Origin: Micromonospora pallida
GTDB lineage: Bacteria > Actinomycetota > Actinomycetes > Mycobacteriales > Micromonosporaceae
Assembly: GCF_900090325.1 (NCBI RefSeq)
Contig: NZ_FMHW01000002.1
Location: 1,798,001-1,862,000, forward strand
Length of the DNA: 64,000 nucleotides
Reading direction: 5' to 3'
Below the pieces are notes generated by a model that worked only from the letters and a program-made list of their open reading frames with translations, was not told where the DNA came from and did not search any database. This document shows, piece by piece, positions 8,287 to 17,627 of the stretch. The stretch's first letter is position 1. Every line of letters begins with the position of its first letter. Both the position numbers and the translations under genes were made by a program.

Positions 8287-9309
8287 TCACCGGCCGGCGG
8301 GGTGCCGGGCCGAGGTCGGGGCGGGGCGACCCGCCCAGTCCATCCGTGACCAGGGGAGGGTCAGGTCGTCCTGGCTGTCGACCTGGCGGGGAGCCAGGTC
8401 CGCGACCGCCGGCACCTCGTCGGGCCGGGTGAAGACCGCCTCCACGTACCGGTGGCCGGTGTCGGCGGCGACGAAGAGGACGGTTCGCCGGGGACACAGT
8501 CGACGTTCCCAGAGCGCGGCGAGGTAGGCCGCCCCGGTGGAGAGGCCGGCGAAGACGGCGTGCCGGCGCAGCAGTTCGACACTGCCCGCGCGGGCAGCCT
8601 CGAACCCGATCCAGTGGACGGTGTCGTACGACTCGTGGGCGACGTTGTCGAACGGGATCGAGCTGCCGATGCCGGCGATGATCATGGTCGGGTCCGCCAC
8701 GTGCGCGGCGCCGAAGGTCAGGCTGCCGAACGGTTGCAGCCCCACCAGCCCGACCCCGGGGGAGTGCTGTCGCAGGTAGTGGGCGAGCCCAGCGGTGGAG
8801 GCGCCCGAGCCGACACCGCCGACCAGCACCAGCTCCCGGGTGTCCACCTCCCGGCGGATCCGGTCGGCGACCGCCGCGTACCCCAGGTAGTGGATCCGGT
8901 CGTGGTACTGCCGCATCCAGTGGTACTCCGGGTGCGCGGCGAGGATCTCGCGGATCCGGGCCACCCGTCGGGCCTGGTCGAGTTCGAGACTGTCGCCGGG
9001 GGCCACCTGCTCGAGCCGGGCCCCGAGCACGGCGAGTTGCGCGCGCAGCACCCGGTCGACGGTGGTCGAGCCGACGATGTGGCAGCGCAGGCCGTACCGG
9101 TGGCAGGCCAGCGCGAGCGCGTACGCGTAGATGCCGCTGGAGCTGTCCACCAGGGTGTCACCCGGGCGGACGACCCCCCGGTCGAGCAGGGTTCGCACGG
9201 CGGTCAGCGCGGAGACGATCTTCATCGTCTCGAACCGGAGACAGACGAGTCCGTCGTCGGCCCGGACCAGGTCCGGTGTGCCCATGGCGTCGGCGATGTG
9301 GTCGTACAC
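8287..9309 (-). CDS. Fold-type-II PLP enzyme (cysteine-synthase/SbnA superfamily)
   Basis: A 340-residue PLP enzyme of the tryptophan-synthase-beta/cysteine-synthase fold. The probable Schiff-base Lys is in FETMKIVSALTA near residue 30. The substrate loop is SSSGIYAYALA (usually S-S/T-G-N), and the PLP phosphate loop is GGVGSGASTAG near residue 185. Such enzymes perform beta-replacement on O-acetyl- or O-phospho-amino acids; SbnA uses O-phosphoserine to make a metallophore building block. It starts with GTG, 15 bp after a PduX-like kinase, as the last gene of the divergent minus operon. I infer that the kinase product is its substrate. The altered substrate loop suggests a substrate other than plain serine. 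Confidence 0.8.
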   Translation of the reverse strand: MYDHIADAMGTPDLVRADDGLVCLRFETMKIVSALTAVRTLLDRGVVRPGDTLVDSSSGIYAYALALACHRYGLRCHIVGSTTVDRVLRAQLAVLGARLEQVAPGDSLELDQARRVARIREILAAHPEYHWMRQYHDRIHYLGYAAVADRIRREVDTRELVLVGGVGSGASTAGLAHYLRQHSPGVGLVGLQPFGSLTFGAAHVADPTMIIAGIGSSIPFDNVAHESYDTVHWIGFEAARAGSVELLRRHAVFAGLSTGAAYLAALWERRLCPRRTVLFVAADTGHRYVEAVFTRPDEVPAVADLAPRQVDSQDDLTLPWSRMDWAGRPAPTSARHPAGR

Positions 9310-9324
9310 GTCCGCTGCTCCGTT

Positions 9325-10317
9325 CTAGATCTCGAAGGCCCGGCGTACCGGCACGCCACGCGCCGCGAGGCGTCCGGTGGCCCGGCGCAGCCGGTTGGGC
9401 AGGTCGGGTGTGGCCGGGTCGAAGAGCAGCCCGGCCACGTTGCCGGTGTGCGCGACCTGGACACCGACCGCGCCGACCTGTGCCGCGACCTGTTCCAGGA
9501 CGTCCAGTTCCGGTTTGGGCAGCAGGAGCTGGTTACGGCGGGCGCTCTCGGTGCTGACCTGACCGAGCAGCCGGACGTCGGCGGTGGCGACCGCCTGCCG
9601 TACCGCGGCCCGCAGCTCCTCGTACGCCGGCACGTGTCGGGCGGACGGCGTGGGCAGGGCCAGGGTGTCCACCGGCTGGCCCGCGCCGGTGGTGCAGGAG
9701 AGGACCACGACGGCGGGCAGCGGGTGGCCGAAGTCCTCCAGCACCCGGGCCTCCCGGGAGGCGAACAGCGTCGCGGTGTGCTCCAGCATCAGCGGGTCGG
9801 ACGCCCGCTCGGCCCGTACCGCGATCCGGGCCACCGTCGCCGGAGCCAGCCGTACGCCGAAGCTCGCCGCGACCGCGCGTACCGCGGCGATGACGTCGCT
9901 GGTGGACGAGCCCATCCCGATCCCGACGGGCACCCGTCCGTGCAGCCAGAGCCGCCCGCCGCAGGGGAGTTCCCCGGTCTGGCGGGCGCACTCGGCCACG
10001 GTCAGGGCGGCGGCCCGTCGGGCCTTGTCCCGGTCGGCGGGGTGCACCGACAGGTGGTCGGCGGGGATCCCCGGCCGGCGGGCGAACGTGGCGGTGGTGC
10101 CCGTGTCGGGCACGGGGAGGGTGACCAGCCCCCGGCACGGGCGCCCGTCGCCGTCGAGGAAGACACCCTGGAGGATCTCGCCGTGGTGGCACGGCGCGTG
10201 CCCGACCCCGACCGGTCCGTCGACCTCCGCCGGCCCGTCGCCCCACGTCGTCGTGGGTCGCTCCGGGCCGTCCGGTCGCCAGCCGGGGCCGGGCACCGTG
10301 ACGACCGGTTCGGTCAC
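9325..10317 (-). CDS. GHMP kinase, PduX-like (amino-acid hydroxyl kinase)
   Basis: A 330-residue GHMP-superfamily small-molecule kinase. The N-terminus GHAPCHHGEILQGVF resembles the CP-x-S-CGE-x-x-QG opening of PduX, the L-threonine kinase, and the phosphate loop is PVGIGMGSSTSD near residue 126. The GTG start overlaps the stop of the preceding gene (GTGA). PduX makes O-phospho-L-threonine for cobalamin; here no cobalamin genes are adjacent. Instead a fold-type-II PLP enzyme follows, so phosphorylation probably creates the leaving group for a beta-replacement. Substrate threonine or serine is inferred, not shown. Confidence 0.78.
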   Translation of the reverse strand: MTEPVVTVPGPGWRPDGPERPTTTWGDGPAEVDGPVGVGHAPCHHGEILQGVFLDGDGRPCRGLVTLPVPDTGTTATFARRPGIPADHLSVHPADRDKARRAAALTVAECARQTGELPCGGRLWLHGRVPVGIGMGSSTSDVIAAVRAVAASFGVRLAPATVARIAVRAERASDPLMLEHTATLFASREARVLEDFGHPLPAVVVLSCTTGAGQPVDTLALPTPSARHVPAYEELRAAVRQAVATADVRLLGQVSTESARRNQLLLPKPELDVLEQVAAQVGAVGVQVAHTGNVAGLLFDPATPDLPNRLRRATGRLAARGVPVRRAFEI

Positions 10318-11180
10318 GACGGGCCGCCGGCGTCGGGACGGACCGTCACGTACGGCGGCCGGTCGGCGCGGTACCGGTACAGCACCGTCGGGTCCGCGCT
10401 GAACTGCGAGAACGGGAAGGGCTCGGCGGAGAGCGCGGTCACCCCGGAACCAAGGAACGCCCGCGCCACCGCGCTGCCGGTCTGCGCGTAGACGACCAGC
10501 GGCAGGGCGGCCTCCCGGCAGTGCCGCAGGATCCCGTCGAACGAGCCGTTGCCCAGGGTCATCCCGGTGGCCACCACCGCGTCGGCGGCGGCGAGCACCT
10601 CGGCCGCCGAGTCGCTGACCGGGTCGCCCCACTGAGTGGCACGCAGGTTGAAGTCGCATGGCAGGCAGACCCCACCCTGTTCCCGGATGGCGGCCACCAG
10701 CGGGTTCACCACCCCGATCAGCGCGACCTTCGCGCCGGGCGGGACGTCCAGCAGCCCGGCCACGGCCGCGTCGCGCGCCCGGGCGCGGACCTCCGGCGGG
10801 CCGGCGGGCAACGTCACCCGTTCCACCCCGGGGCAGTCCCGGTGCGGTCGTACCTCGGCCAGGTAGGCGTCGAGCGCGGCGAGGCGCAGCGCGGGCGGGC
10901 CGTCGGTGAGCAGTGTCGCCAGCGGTTGCCCGGTGGCGTCCGCGCAGGTCGCCGGGTCGATCTCGGCCGCCTCGACCGCGCAGGCACCGAACGCGCGTCC
11001 GGACCGGACCAGGACGTACTGGTTGCGATACGTGGTGCTGCTCCCGGCCAGTCGGGTGCCGTGATGCAGCCAGAAGACACTGGTCGCCACGGTGGTGGCC
11101 GGGTCGGGACCGAGCCGGCCGGCGAGCACGTCGGCGAGCAGGCCGGACACGTCCGACCAGCGGGCCGGCGGCGCGTTCAC
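10314..11180 (-). CDS. DUF4213/DUF364 Rossmann-like protein
   Basis: A 288-residue protein. The N-terminal part (about 15-100) looks like DUF4213, and the C-terminal part (about 135-280) like DUF364, with VALIGVVNPLV and VATGMTLGNGSFD. This pair of domains has been described as a putative heavy-metal chelation module, but its chemistry is unproven. GTG start with GTGA overlap to the methyltransferase upstream; its own stop overlaps the kinase start. The strict coupling says it acts with the kinase and PLP enzyme. Confidence 0.75.
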   Translation of the reverse strand: MNAPPARWSDVSGLLADVLAGRLGPDPATTVATSVFWLHHGTRLAGSSTTYRNQYVLVRSGRAFGACAVEAAEIDPATCADATGQPLATLLTDGPPALRLAALDAYLAEVRPHRDCPGVERVTLPAGPPEVRARARDAAVAGLLDVPPGAKVALIGVVNPLVAAIREQGGVCLPCDFNLRATQWGDPVSDSAAEVLAAADAVVATGMTLGNGSFDGILRHCREAALPLVVYAQTGSAVARAFLGSGVTALSAEPFPFSQFSADPTVLYRYRADRPPYVTVRPDAGGPS

Positions 11181-11911
11181 GCGTCCGCCCCGGGCCGGAT
11201 CCGGAACAGGTACGTGAGCACCCCGTCGTGCCAGTCGTGCACGTGGTCCACCGTCGGGGTCAGGCCGGCGTCGCGGGCGTGGCCGACGATCGCCGCCAGG
11301 TCGGCGGTGTTGGAGGCGACGACGAACACCTCGCCGTCGGGCGCCAGCACCCGCCGGTCGACGAGTTGGCGGAAGAAGGCGGCCAGCAGCGGCGCGCCCA
11401 CGCAGACGTTGCGCACGACGTCGGGGTCGTCGCTGACGACCTGGCTGACCGCGGGCGGGTTGAAGGTCACGACGTCGAGTCTGGCCCCTGCCGGGAAATT
11501 GTCGAAGAGGTCCGCCACCAGGGGAACGAGGCGACCCTGCGTCCCGGCGGCGAGCTGCCGGTGGTGCCGCTCGGCGGCGGCCACGCTAGCCGGGTGCACG
11601 TCGATCGCGTAGATCTCGGCGGCCCCGGCGTGCGCGGCGGCGACGGCCTCGACGCCCAGCCCGACGCCCATCGCACCGTACCGGCGGCCGGCCACCGGAA
11701 TCCGGCCGTCGAGGAGTCGTTCGTGGACCATTCGGCTCGTGCCGCCCGGCAGGAACACCCCGGGCGGTACCTCGAACGTCCAGCCGTTCCACTCGTACCG
11801 ACGGTGGGTGTGCAGGTCGGCCCGGGGCTGGTTGAGAGCCACGATCCGCGCGGCCGGCAGCGGCGGCGGAAGGTCGTCCAGGAGGGACGTACGGGGCGTC
11901 ATGGGGTCCAT
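11177..11911 (-). CDS. Class I SAM-dependent methyltransferase with NPPA motif
   Basis: A 244-residue Rossmann methyltransferase of the small (MTS/HemK-like) kind: the SAM motif I region is GAMGVGLGVEAVA, the acidic residue follows in IYAIDVHPAS, and the catalytic motif IV is FNPPA near residue 148. N-P-P-Y/A motifs usually methylate planar nitrogens. The ATG at 11911 (MDPMTPRT) has AAGGAG six bases upstream. It is the first gene of the minus operon, downstream of the 11972-12000 promoter. Its target is unknown; a nitrogen in the product of the kinase/PLP pair is a guess. Confidence 0.82.
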   Translation of the reverse strand: MDPMTPRTSLLDDLPPPLPAARIVALNQPRADLHTHRRYEWNGWTFEVPPGVFLPGGTSRMVHERLLDGRIPVAGRRYGAMGVGLGVEAVAAAHAGAAEIYAIDVHPASVAAAERHHRQLAAGTQGRLVPLVADLFDNFPAGARLDVVTFNPPAVSQVVSDDPDVVRNVCVGAPLLAAFFRQLVDRRVLAPDGEVFVVASNTADLAAIVGHARDAGLTPTVDHVHDWHDGVLTYLFRIRPGADA

Positions 11912-11971
11912 GTGGCTCCTTCGGGCAAGGTCGACCGGCAACCTGGTGTCACCGTTCGGGTACGTCGGGCC

Positions 11972-12000
11972 ATGTTAGGAACGATTGTCATTAGCGTCAA
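11972..12000 (-). promoter_or_regulatory. Promoter of the minus operon with operator in the spacer
   Basis: Reading leftwards, TTGACG (12000-11995), a 17-bp spacer and TAACAT (11977-11972) form a good housekeeping promoter. A degenerate copy of the 12045-12061 palindrome overlaps it (ATGACAATCGTTCCTAA, 11991-11975; 12 of 17 positions match). A repressor bound there would block the polymerase. Confidence 0.65.
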
Positions 12001-12044
12001 CAACCCGGTGGACGCTTCCGCGACACGTTGAACCGATTACGGTT

Positions 12045-12061
12045 ATGACAACCGTTGTCAT
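12045..12061. promoter_or_regulatory. Perfect 17-bp palindrome, Fur/Zur-like operator
   Basis: ATGACAAC-C-GTTGTCAT is a perfect 8-1-8 inverted repeat. Its core TGACAAnnnTTGTCA has the shape of Fur-family (especially actinobacterial Zur) boxes. It sits between the two divergent operons, 124 bp before the MFS start. The rest of 11912-12184 holds only the promoter noted separately; the region is richer in A and T than its surroundings. Confidence 0.6.
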
Positions 12062-12184
12062 GTACGCTCCTGTCGGTCGCCGTCCCGATCACCCCGCCGG
12101 ATACGTCCCGGCGAGCGGTGGGGGAGGACGACCCCTGCCCGTGGACGTCCGGTCGGCGGGTGCGACGACGAAGGAGCGACGGCC

Positions 12185-13420
12185 GTGACCACAGTCCAGG
12201 TGTCCCCCGACCCGATGCCGGCCCGCGCGCCGGCGGTCCTACGGGATCCGGGGTTCCTGCGCCTGTGGACCGGGACCACCGCCTCCGGACTGGCCACCTG
12301 GGCGCTGCCGTTCGTGCTCGGCCTGGCCGTGCTCGACCGACGGCTCTCCGCCGCCGGTCTCGGACTGGTGCTGGCGACCCGGACCCTCGGGTTCCTCGCC
12401 GCGGTGCCCATCGGCGGCGTGCTGGCCGACCGCCTCTCCCGCCGCCGGGTGGTGCTCGGGGCGGGGCTGGCGGCGGCGGTGGCGAGCCCGGTGCTCGCCG
12501 TCGGGCTGGGCCGCTCCACCGTGCTGATGGCGCTGGCCGCCGCCGTGGCGGGAGCGGGGCAGGGGGCCTGCCGTCCGGCCTTCCAGGCGCTCACCGCCGA
12601 GGTGGTGGACGCCGACCGGCGGCAGCGCGCCAACGCCGCCATCACCCTGGCGGTACGGGGCACCACGCTGGTCGCCCCCGCCTCGGTGGCCCTGCTCGCC
12701 ACCGTCGCCGACCTCACGGTGCTGCTGCTCGGCATCGGACTGCTCTGGCTGCTGGCCGCGCTCGTCCCGCCCCCGGGGCGAGGGACGGTGGTGGCTGCCG
12801 GTCCCCGGGCCGGGTTCGTCGCCGAGTTTGCCGACGGGCTGCGGGAGGCCCGCCGGCACCCCTGGTTCCTCGCCGGCCTCGCCGCGCTGACCGCCGTCAT
12901 CGCCACCGGCTACTCCGCCACGGGCGTCGTCCTGCCCCTGGTCAGTCGGGACCGGTACGGCACCCAGGCGGTGCTGGCGGCGGTGCTTACCGGGTACACC
13001 GTGGGCGCCCTGCTCGGGGCGCTGCTCGTGGCCCGGTGGCAGCCCGCCGCCCGGGGCTGGGCCGCGCTGGCCGGGCTGGGCTGCTACGGCTTCGCTCCGG
13101 TGGCCCTGCTGCTGGACGTCCCGGCGGCGGTGGTGGTCGGCGCCTACGTCCTGGCCGGGATCGGCATCGAGGTGTTCAACGTCCCGTGGTTCACCGCGAT
13201 CCAGCGGGAGGTACGCCCGGACCGGCTGGCCCGGGTGTCCTCCCTGGACTTCCTGCTCTCCTACGGCCTCGCCCCGGTCGGCCTGGCGCTGATCGCACCG
13301 GCGGTCGACGCCGTCGGCGCACCGGTCGTCCTCAGCGTCTGTGCCGTCGTCTGCGTCACCGCGCCGGCACTGGCCGCCCTGGCCTCCGGTGCCCGTGACT
13401 TCTCCCGGCCCGCCCGGTGA
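12185..13420 (+). CDS. MFS transporter, probable exporter
   Basis: A 411-residue major facilitator protein of the MFS_3/enterobactin-exporter-like type with about 10-12 hydrophobic segments. The loop 2-3 signature reads PIGGVLADRLSRRRV. The GTG start has AGGAG nine bases upstream. It opens the plus operon, directly facing the biosynthetic operon, and its stop overlaps the permease start (GTGA). I infer that it exports the locus product. Confidence 0.85.
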   Translation: MTTVQVSPDPMPARAPAVLRDPGFLRLWTGTTASGLATWALPFVLGLAVLDRRLSAAGLGLVLATRTLGFLAAVPIGGVLADRLSRRRVVLGAGLAAAVASPVLAVGLGRSTVLMALAAAVAGAGQGACRPAFQALTAEVVDADRRQRANAAITLAVRGTTLVAPASVALLATVADLTVLLLGIGLLWLLAALVPPPGRGTVVAAGPRAGFVAEFADGLREARRHPWFLAGLAALTAVIATGYSATGVVLPLVSRDRYGTQAVLAAVLTGYTVGALLGALLVARWQPAARGWAALAGLGCYGFAPVALLLDVPAAVVVGAYVLAGIGIEVFNVPWFTAIQREVRPDRLARVSSLDFLLSYGLAPVGLALIAPAVDAVGAPVVLSVCAVVCVTAPALAALASGARDFSRPAR

Positions 13421-14478
13421 CCGGGCTGGCCACGCCCGCGCGTCCCGGGAGCACGCCGGTGCTGCTGGTCGGCCTGCTCCTGGCCGCCCTGACCGGCTCC
13501 GTCGTGGTGGTGATCGGCCTCGGCGCGGCGGTGGTGCCGCCCGTCGACACCGCCCGGTATCTCTGGGCCGGGCTGACCGGCGGCACGATCAGCCCGGACG
13601 AGGTCACCCGATACCAGATCATCTGGCAGATCCGGACGCCCCGGGTCCTCCTCGCCGCCCTCGTCGGCGCCGGGTTGGGCGCGGTCGGCGTTGCGGTCCA
13701 GGCCGTGGTCCGCAACGCGCTCGCCGACCCGTACGTGCTCGGTGTCTCCTCCGGCGCGTCGGTCGGCGCGGTCGCGGTCACCGTGACCGGTGGGCTCGCC
13801 GTGGCGGGCGGCTACGCCGCCTCGACCGGGGCATTCCTCGGCGCGCTCGTCGCCGCGGCGCTGGTCTTCCTCGCCGCGCGGTCGCGTGCCGGGCTGACGC
13901 CGTTGCGGCTGGTGCTGACCGGCGTGGCGCTGTCCTTCGCCTTCCAGTCGGTGCTGGCGGTGATCGTCTACTTCGCCCCGGACGGCGAGGCCACCGCCAC
14001 CCTGCTCTTCTGGTCGATGGGTGGCTTCGGGGCGGCCACCTGGGGGGTGCTGCCGCCGGTCGCGGTCGCGGTGCTCGTCGGGACAGTGCTGCTGCACCGG
14101 CACGGCCGGACCCTCGACGTGCTGGCCTTCGGTGACGAGGCCGCCGCCAGCATCGGCGTCGACAGCCGCCGCGTCCGCGTCACCCTGTTCGTGCTCACCG
14201 CGCTGGTCACCGGCGCGGTGGTCGCGGTCAGCGGGGCGATCGCCTTCGTCGGGCTGGTCCTGCCGCACCTGGTCCGGATCCTGGTCGGCGCGACCCACCA
14301 CCGGGTCCTGGCGGTCACCCCGTTGGTCGGGGCGGTGTTCATGGTCTGGGTCGACCTGCTCTCCCGGACCGTGGTCGCGCCCCGGGAACTTCCGCTGGGG
14401 GTGATCACCGCGCTGGTCGGGGTGCCCGTCTTCCTCGTCCTGATGCGCCGTCGTGGCTACCTGTTCGGCGGGCGGTGA
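13417..14478 (+). CDS. FecCD-type ABC importer permease
   Basis: A 353-residue permease of the iron-siderophore/vitamin B12 class with about ten membrane segments. Family marks include QIRTPRVLLAALVGAGLG, NALADPYVLGVSSGAS and FVGLVLPHLVRILVG. Start GTG overlaps the MFS stop. Together with the ATPase and lipoprotein it resembles the actinobacterial cassette labelled 'putative F420-0 ABC transporter' (TIGR03869 class, from memory). The setting suggests a metal chelate as cargo. Confidence 0.9.
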   Translation: MTGLATPARPGSTPVLLVGLLLAALTGSVVVVIGLGAAVVPPVDTARYLWAGLTGGTISPDEVTRYQIIWQIRTPRVLLAALVGAGLGAVGVAVQAVVRNALADPYVLGVSSGASVGAVAVTVTGGLAVAGGYAASTGAFLGALVAAALVFLAARSRAGLTPLRLVLTGVALSFAFQSVLAVIVYFAPDGEATATLLFWSMGGFGAATWGVLPPVAVAVLVGTVLLHRHGRTLDVLAFGDEAAASIGVDSRRVRVTLFVLTALVTGAVVAVSGAIAFVGLVLPHLVRILVGATHHRVLAVTPLVGAVFMVWVDLLSRTVVAPRELPLGVITALVGVPVFLVLMRRRGYLFGGR

Positions 14479-14481
14479 GCC

Positions 14482-15299
<818 letters not shown>

Positions 15300-15303
<4 letters not shown>

Positions 15304-16304
15304 CGACATTCCCACCCGGACGCCGTACCGGCACGACCCGGACCCTCGCCGCCGGCCTGGCCGCCGCGCTCCTCCTGACCGCCTGCGGCGCCGAGGTCGC
15401 CGACACCGCCGGGACGCGGTCGGTGACCGTGCCCCGCTGCGGCGAGCAGGTCACCTACACCACCCCGCGCCGGGTGGTCGCCTACGAGGGCGGCAGCGCC
15501 GACAAGCTGTTCGCCCTCGGCCTGACCGCACACGTCCACGGGTACGTCATGCCGCCGGCCAACCCGCCGGTGACCGGCTCGCCCTGGGCCGCCGAGTACG
15601 CCAGGGTGCGCTTCCTCAGCGACGATCTGCTCAACAAGGAACTGGTGGTGGCCGAGCGGGCCGACCTCGTGGTGGCCGGCTGGAACTCCGGCTTCAGCGA
15701 CAAGCGGGGAATCACCCCGGAGATCCTCGACGGCCTGGGCATCCAGAGTTTCCTGCACACCGAGTCCTGCTTCAACTATCCCGGCTTCCCGGAGCGGGTC
15801 ACCCCGTTCGAGGGGCTCTACACCGACCTGGACCGGCTCGGCCGGATCTTCGGCGTCGAGGAGCGCGCCGCCGACCTGGTCCGTGGCTACCGGCAGCGGG
15901 TCGAGGCGGTTCGGGCACAGGCTCCCGCCGAACGGCTGCCGGTCTTCCTCTACGACTCCGGCACCGACCAGCCGTTCACCGCCGCCCGACAGGTCCCGCC
16001 GACGGACATCATCTCCCTCGCTGGTGGCCGGAACATCTTCGCCGACCTGGACGCCCGCTGGACCCAGGTGAGTTGGGAGGCCGTGGTGCGTGGCCGGCCC
16101 GAAGTGATCATCGTCCTCGACTACGGCGACAAGCCGGCCCGGGAGAAGATCGCCTTCCTGAAGTCGTTCCCCGCCACGAGGAACCTGCCCGCCGTGCGCG
16201 AGGACCGGTTCTTCGTCCTCGACTACAACGAGGGGATCAGCAGTCCCCGTAACATCGACGGGCTGGAGAAGTTCGCCGCCTACCTGCGCGGTCTGCCGCG
16301 CTGA
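15300..16304 (+). CDS. Substrate-binding lipoprotein of the FecCD importer ('F420-0' family)
   Basis: A 334-residue class III binding protein (Peripla_BP_2). A signal peptide ends in the lipobox LLTAC (Cys near residue 29). The conserved blocks VVAYEGGSADKLFALGL, HGYVMPPANPPV, TESCFNYPGF and VLDYNEGISSPRNIDGLEKF are those I recall from the family called 'putative F420-0 ABC transporter substrate-binding protein'. That label came from genome context, not from binding data. Here the context is a Fur/Zur-like operator plus biosynthesis and efflux genes, so a metallophore ligand is more likely. The stop lies inside a degenerate first copy of the 21-bp repeat at 16327-16390. Confidence 0.85.
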
Positions 16305-16326
16305 CGAGTGCGGGGTGGCGAGGGCG

Positions 16327-16390
16327 GGATGCGCTGACCAGTACGGGGGATGCGCTGACCAGTACGGGGGATGCGCCGACCAGTACCGGG
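16327..16390. repeat. Three tandem 21-bp repeats
   Basis: Units at 16327-16347, 16348-16368 and 16369-16390 share GGATGCGCTGACCAGTACGGG; the first two are identical, the third has two changes. A weaker copy (GCTGACGAGTGCGGGG) spans the lipoprotein stop codon at 16300-16316, so the array may have grown from the gene end. No spacer, so not CRISPR. The remaining gap to 16483 holds nothing else clear. Confidence 0.85.
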
Positions 16391-16483
16391 GGGAATGTGC
16401 GCAATGGGCCGTTTGGCTGGTTACTTCGTCCATGCGTGACGGCTAGCGTACGGTTCGTGGCTAAGAAAGCATCTGCTCCCCCT

Positions 16484-17548
16484 ATGGTGTTGGTTGACGC
16501 GGTGCGAGCTATCAGTGCCGCTTTGAGTGGTACGTCCCGCAGGCTCGCCCCGCCCCCGGCGAGTCTGCTCGAGGCGGCGTCGGGCTTCTGGCGTACCCAC
16601 GCGATCGGCGCGGTCGCCCGGCTCGGCGTGGCCGACCACCTCGCCGACGGCCCCCGGGACGTGGCGTCGCTCGCCGCCGCCACCGGCACCGACGAGGACA
16701 GCCTCTTCCGGGTGCTGCGGGCGCTGGCCGCCGACGGCATCTTCCGGCGTACCGGCGCGCGGACGTTCGCGTTGAACGCGATCACCGAGCCTCTGCGCGG
16801 CGACCACCCCCAGTCGGTCCGCCACACGCTGATCCAGATGAGCTCGGACTGGAACCAGCGGATCTGGGCGGACATGACCACCACGGTCACCGAGGGGCGG
16901 CCCGCGTTCCCCCGGCAGTACGGCGGCTACCTGTGGGACTACTTCGTCGACCACCCCGACGACGGCGAGGACTTCCACCGCTCGATGCGCGAGCTGAGCC
17001 GGCTCGACATGCCGCTGATCCTGGCCGCGCACGACTTCGGCCGGTACGAGCGGATCGCCGACGTCGGGGGCGGCTCGGGGCAACTGCTGGCTGGGGTCCT
17101 GACCGCCAACCCGCACGTACGCGGGGTCCTGTACGACCTGCCGGCCGCCACCGCCGACGCGCCGGCCGTGCTCGGCGCGGCCGGCGTCGCCGACCGGGTC
17201 GAGGTGATCAACGGCAGCTTCTTCGACCACGTCCCGCCCGGCTGCGACGGGTATCTGATGCGCAACATCGTGCACGGGCTCACCGACGAGCAGGCCGGTC
17301 CCGTCTTCGACCGGCTGCGGCCGGCGTTCACCCCGCGTACCCGGCTGGTGGTGCTGGACTGCCTGGTGCCGGAGAAACCGGGTGGCAACCACCCGGGCTT
17401 CCTCGACCTCCAGATGATGGTCGGCAGCGGTGGCCGGGAACGCAGCGCGTCCGAGATGGCGGCGCTGTTCGCCGCGAACGGGTTCCAGCTGGTCGAGGTC
17501 CAGCGCACCGCCAGTCCCACGGCGATCTTCGTCGGCCGCCTCGCCTGA
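16484..17548 (+). CDS. SAM-dependent O-methyltransferase (natural-product type)
   Basis: A 354-residue methyltransferase of the hydroxyindole/acetylserotonin O-methyltransferase family. An N-terminal dimerisation winged helix (about 25-110) is followed by the catalytic domain with SAM motif DVGGGSGQLLAGVL near residue 195 and the post-II block NIVHGLTDEQA that holds the catalytic His. Its substrate should be a phenol or similar hydroxyl. The start is uncertain: ATG at 16484 is chosen; GTG at 16457 is possible. It lies just after the metallophore-like operon, but a repeat array separates them, so membership is open. Confidence 0.85.
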   Translation: MVLVDAVRAISAALSGTSRRLAPPPASLLEAASGFWRTHAIGAVARLGVADHLADGPRDVASLAAATGTDEDSLFRVLRALAADGIFRRTGARTFALNAITEPLRGDHPQSVRHTLIQMSSDWNQRIWADMTTTVTEGRPAFPRQYGGYLWDYFVDHPDDGEDFHRSMRELSRLDMPLILAAHDFGRYERIADVGGGSGQLLAGVLTANPHVRGVLYDLPAATADAPAVLGAAGVADRVEVINGSFFDHVPPGCDGYLMRNIVHGLTDEQAGPVFDRLRPAFTPRTRLVVLDCLVPEKPGGNHPGFLDLQMMVGSGGRERSASEMAALFAANGFQLVEVQRTASPTAIFVGRLA

Positions 17549-17580
17549 GCACCCGCGTTCGGTCCCGCGCCGGCACCGCC

Positions 17581-17627
17581 CTGCCCGGCCGGGCAGCCGC
17601 GTCCCCTGGCCGCAGCCCGGCCAGGGG
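17581..17627. terminator. Bidirectional terminator between convergent genes
   Basis: A perfect 16-bp palindrome CTGCCCGGCCGGGCAG (17581-17596) is followed by a 10-bp stem CCCCTGGCCG / CGGCCAGGGG (17603-17612 with 17618-17627). It fills the gap between the O-methyltransferase and the MTHFR-like gene and abuts the latter's stop. Confidence 0.7.

Noticed and set aside
8287..9309. Housekeeping cysteine synthase
   Set aside because: The Lys region and the substrate loop differ from CysK/CysM, and it is coupled to a kinase rather than to cysE or sulfur genes.
16327..16390. CRISPR array
   Set aside because: Repeats are contiguous without spacers, and no cas genes exist in the window.
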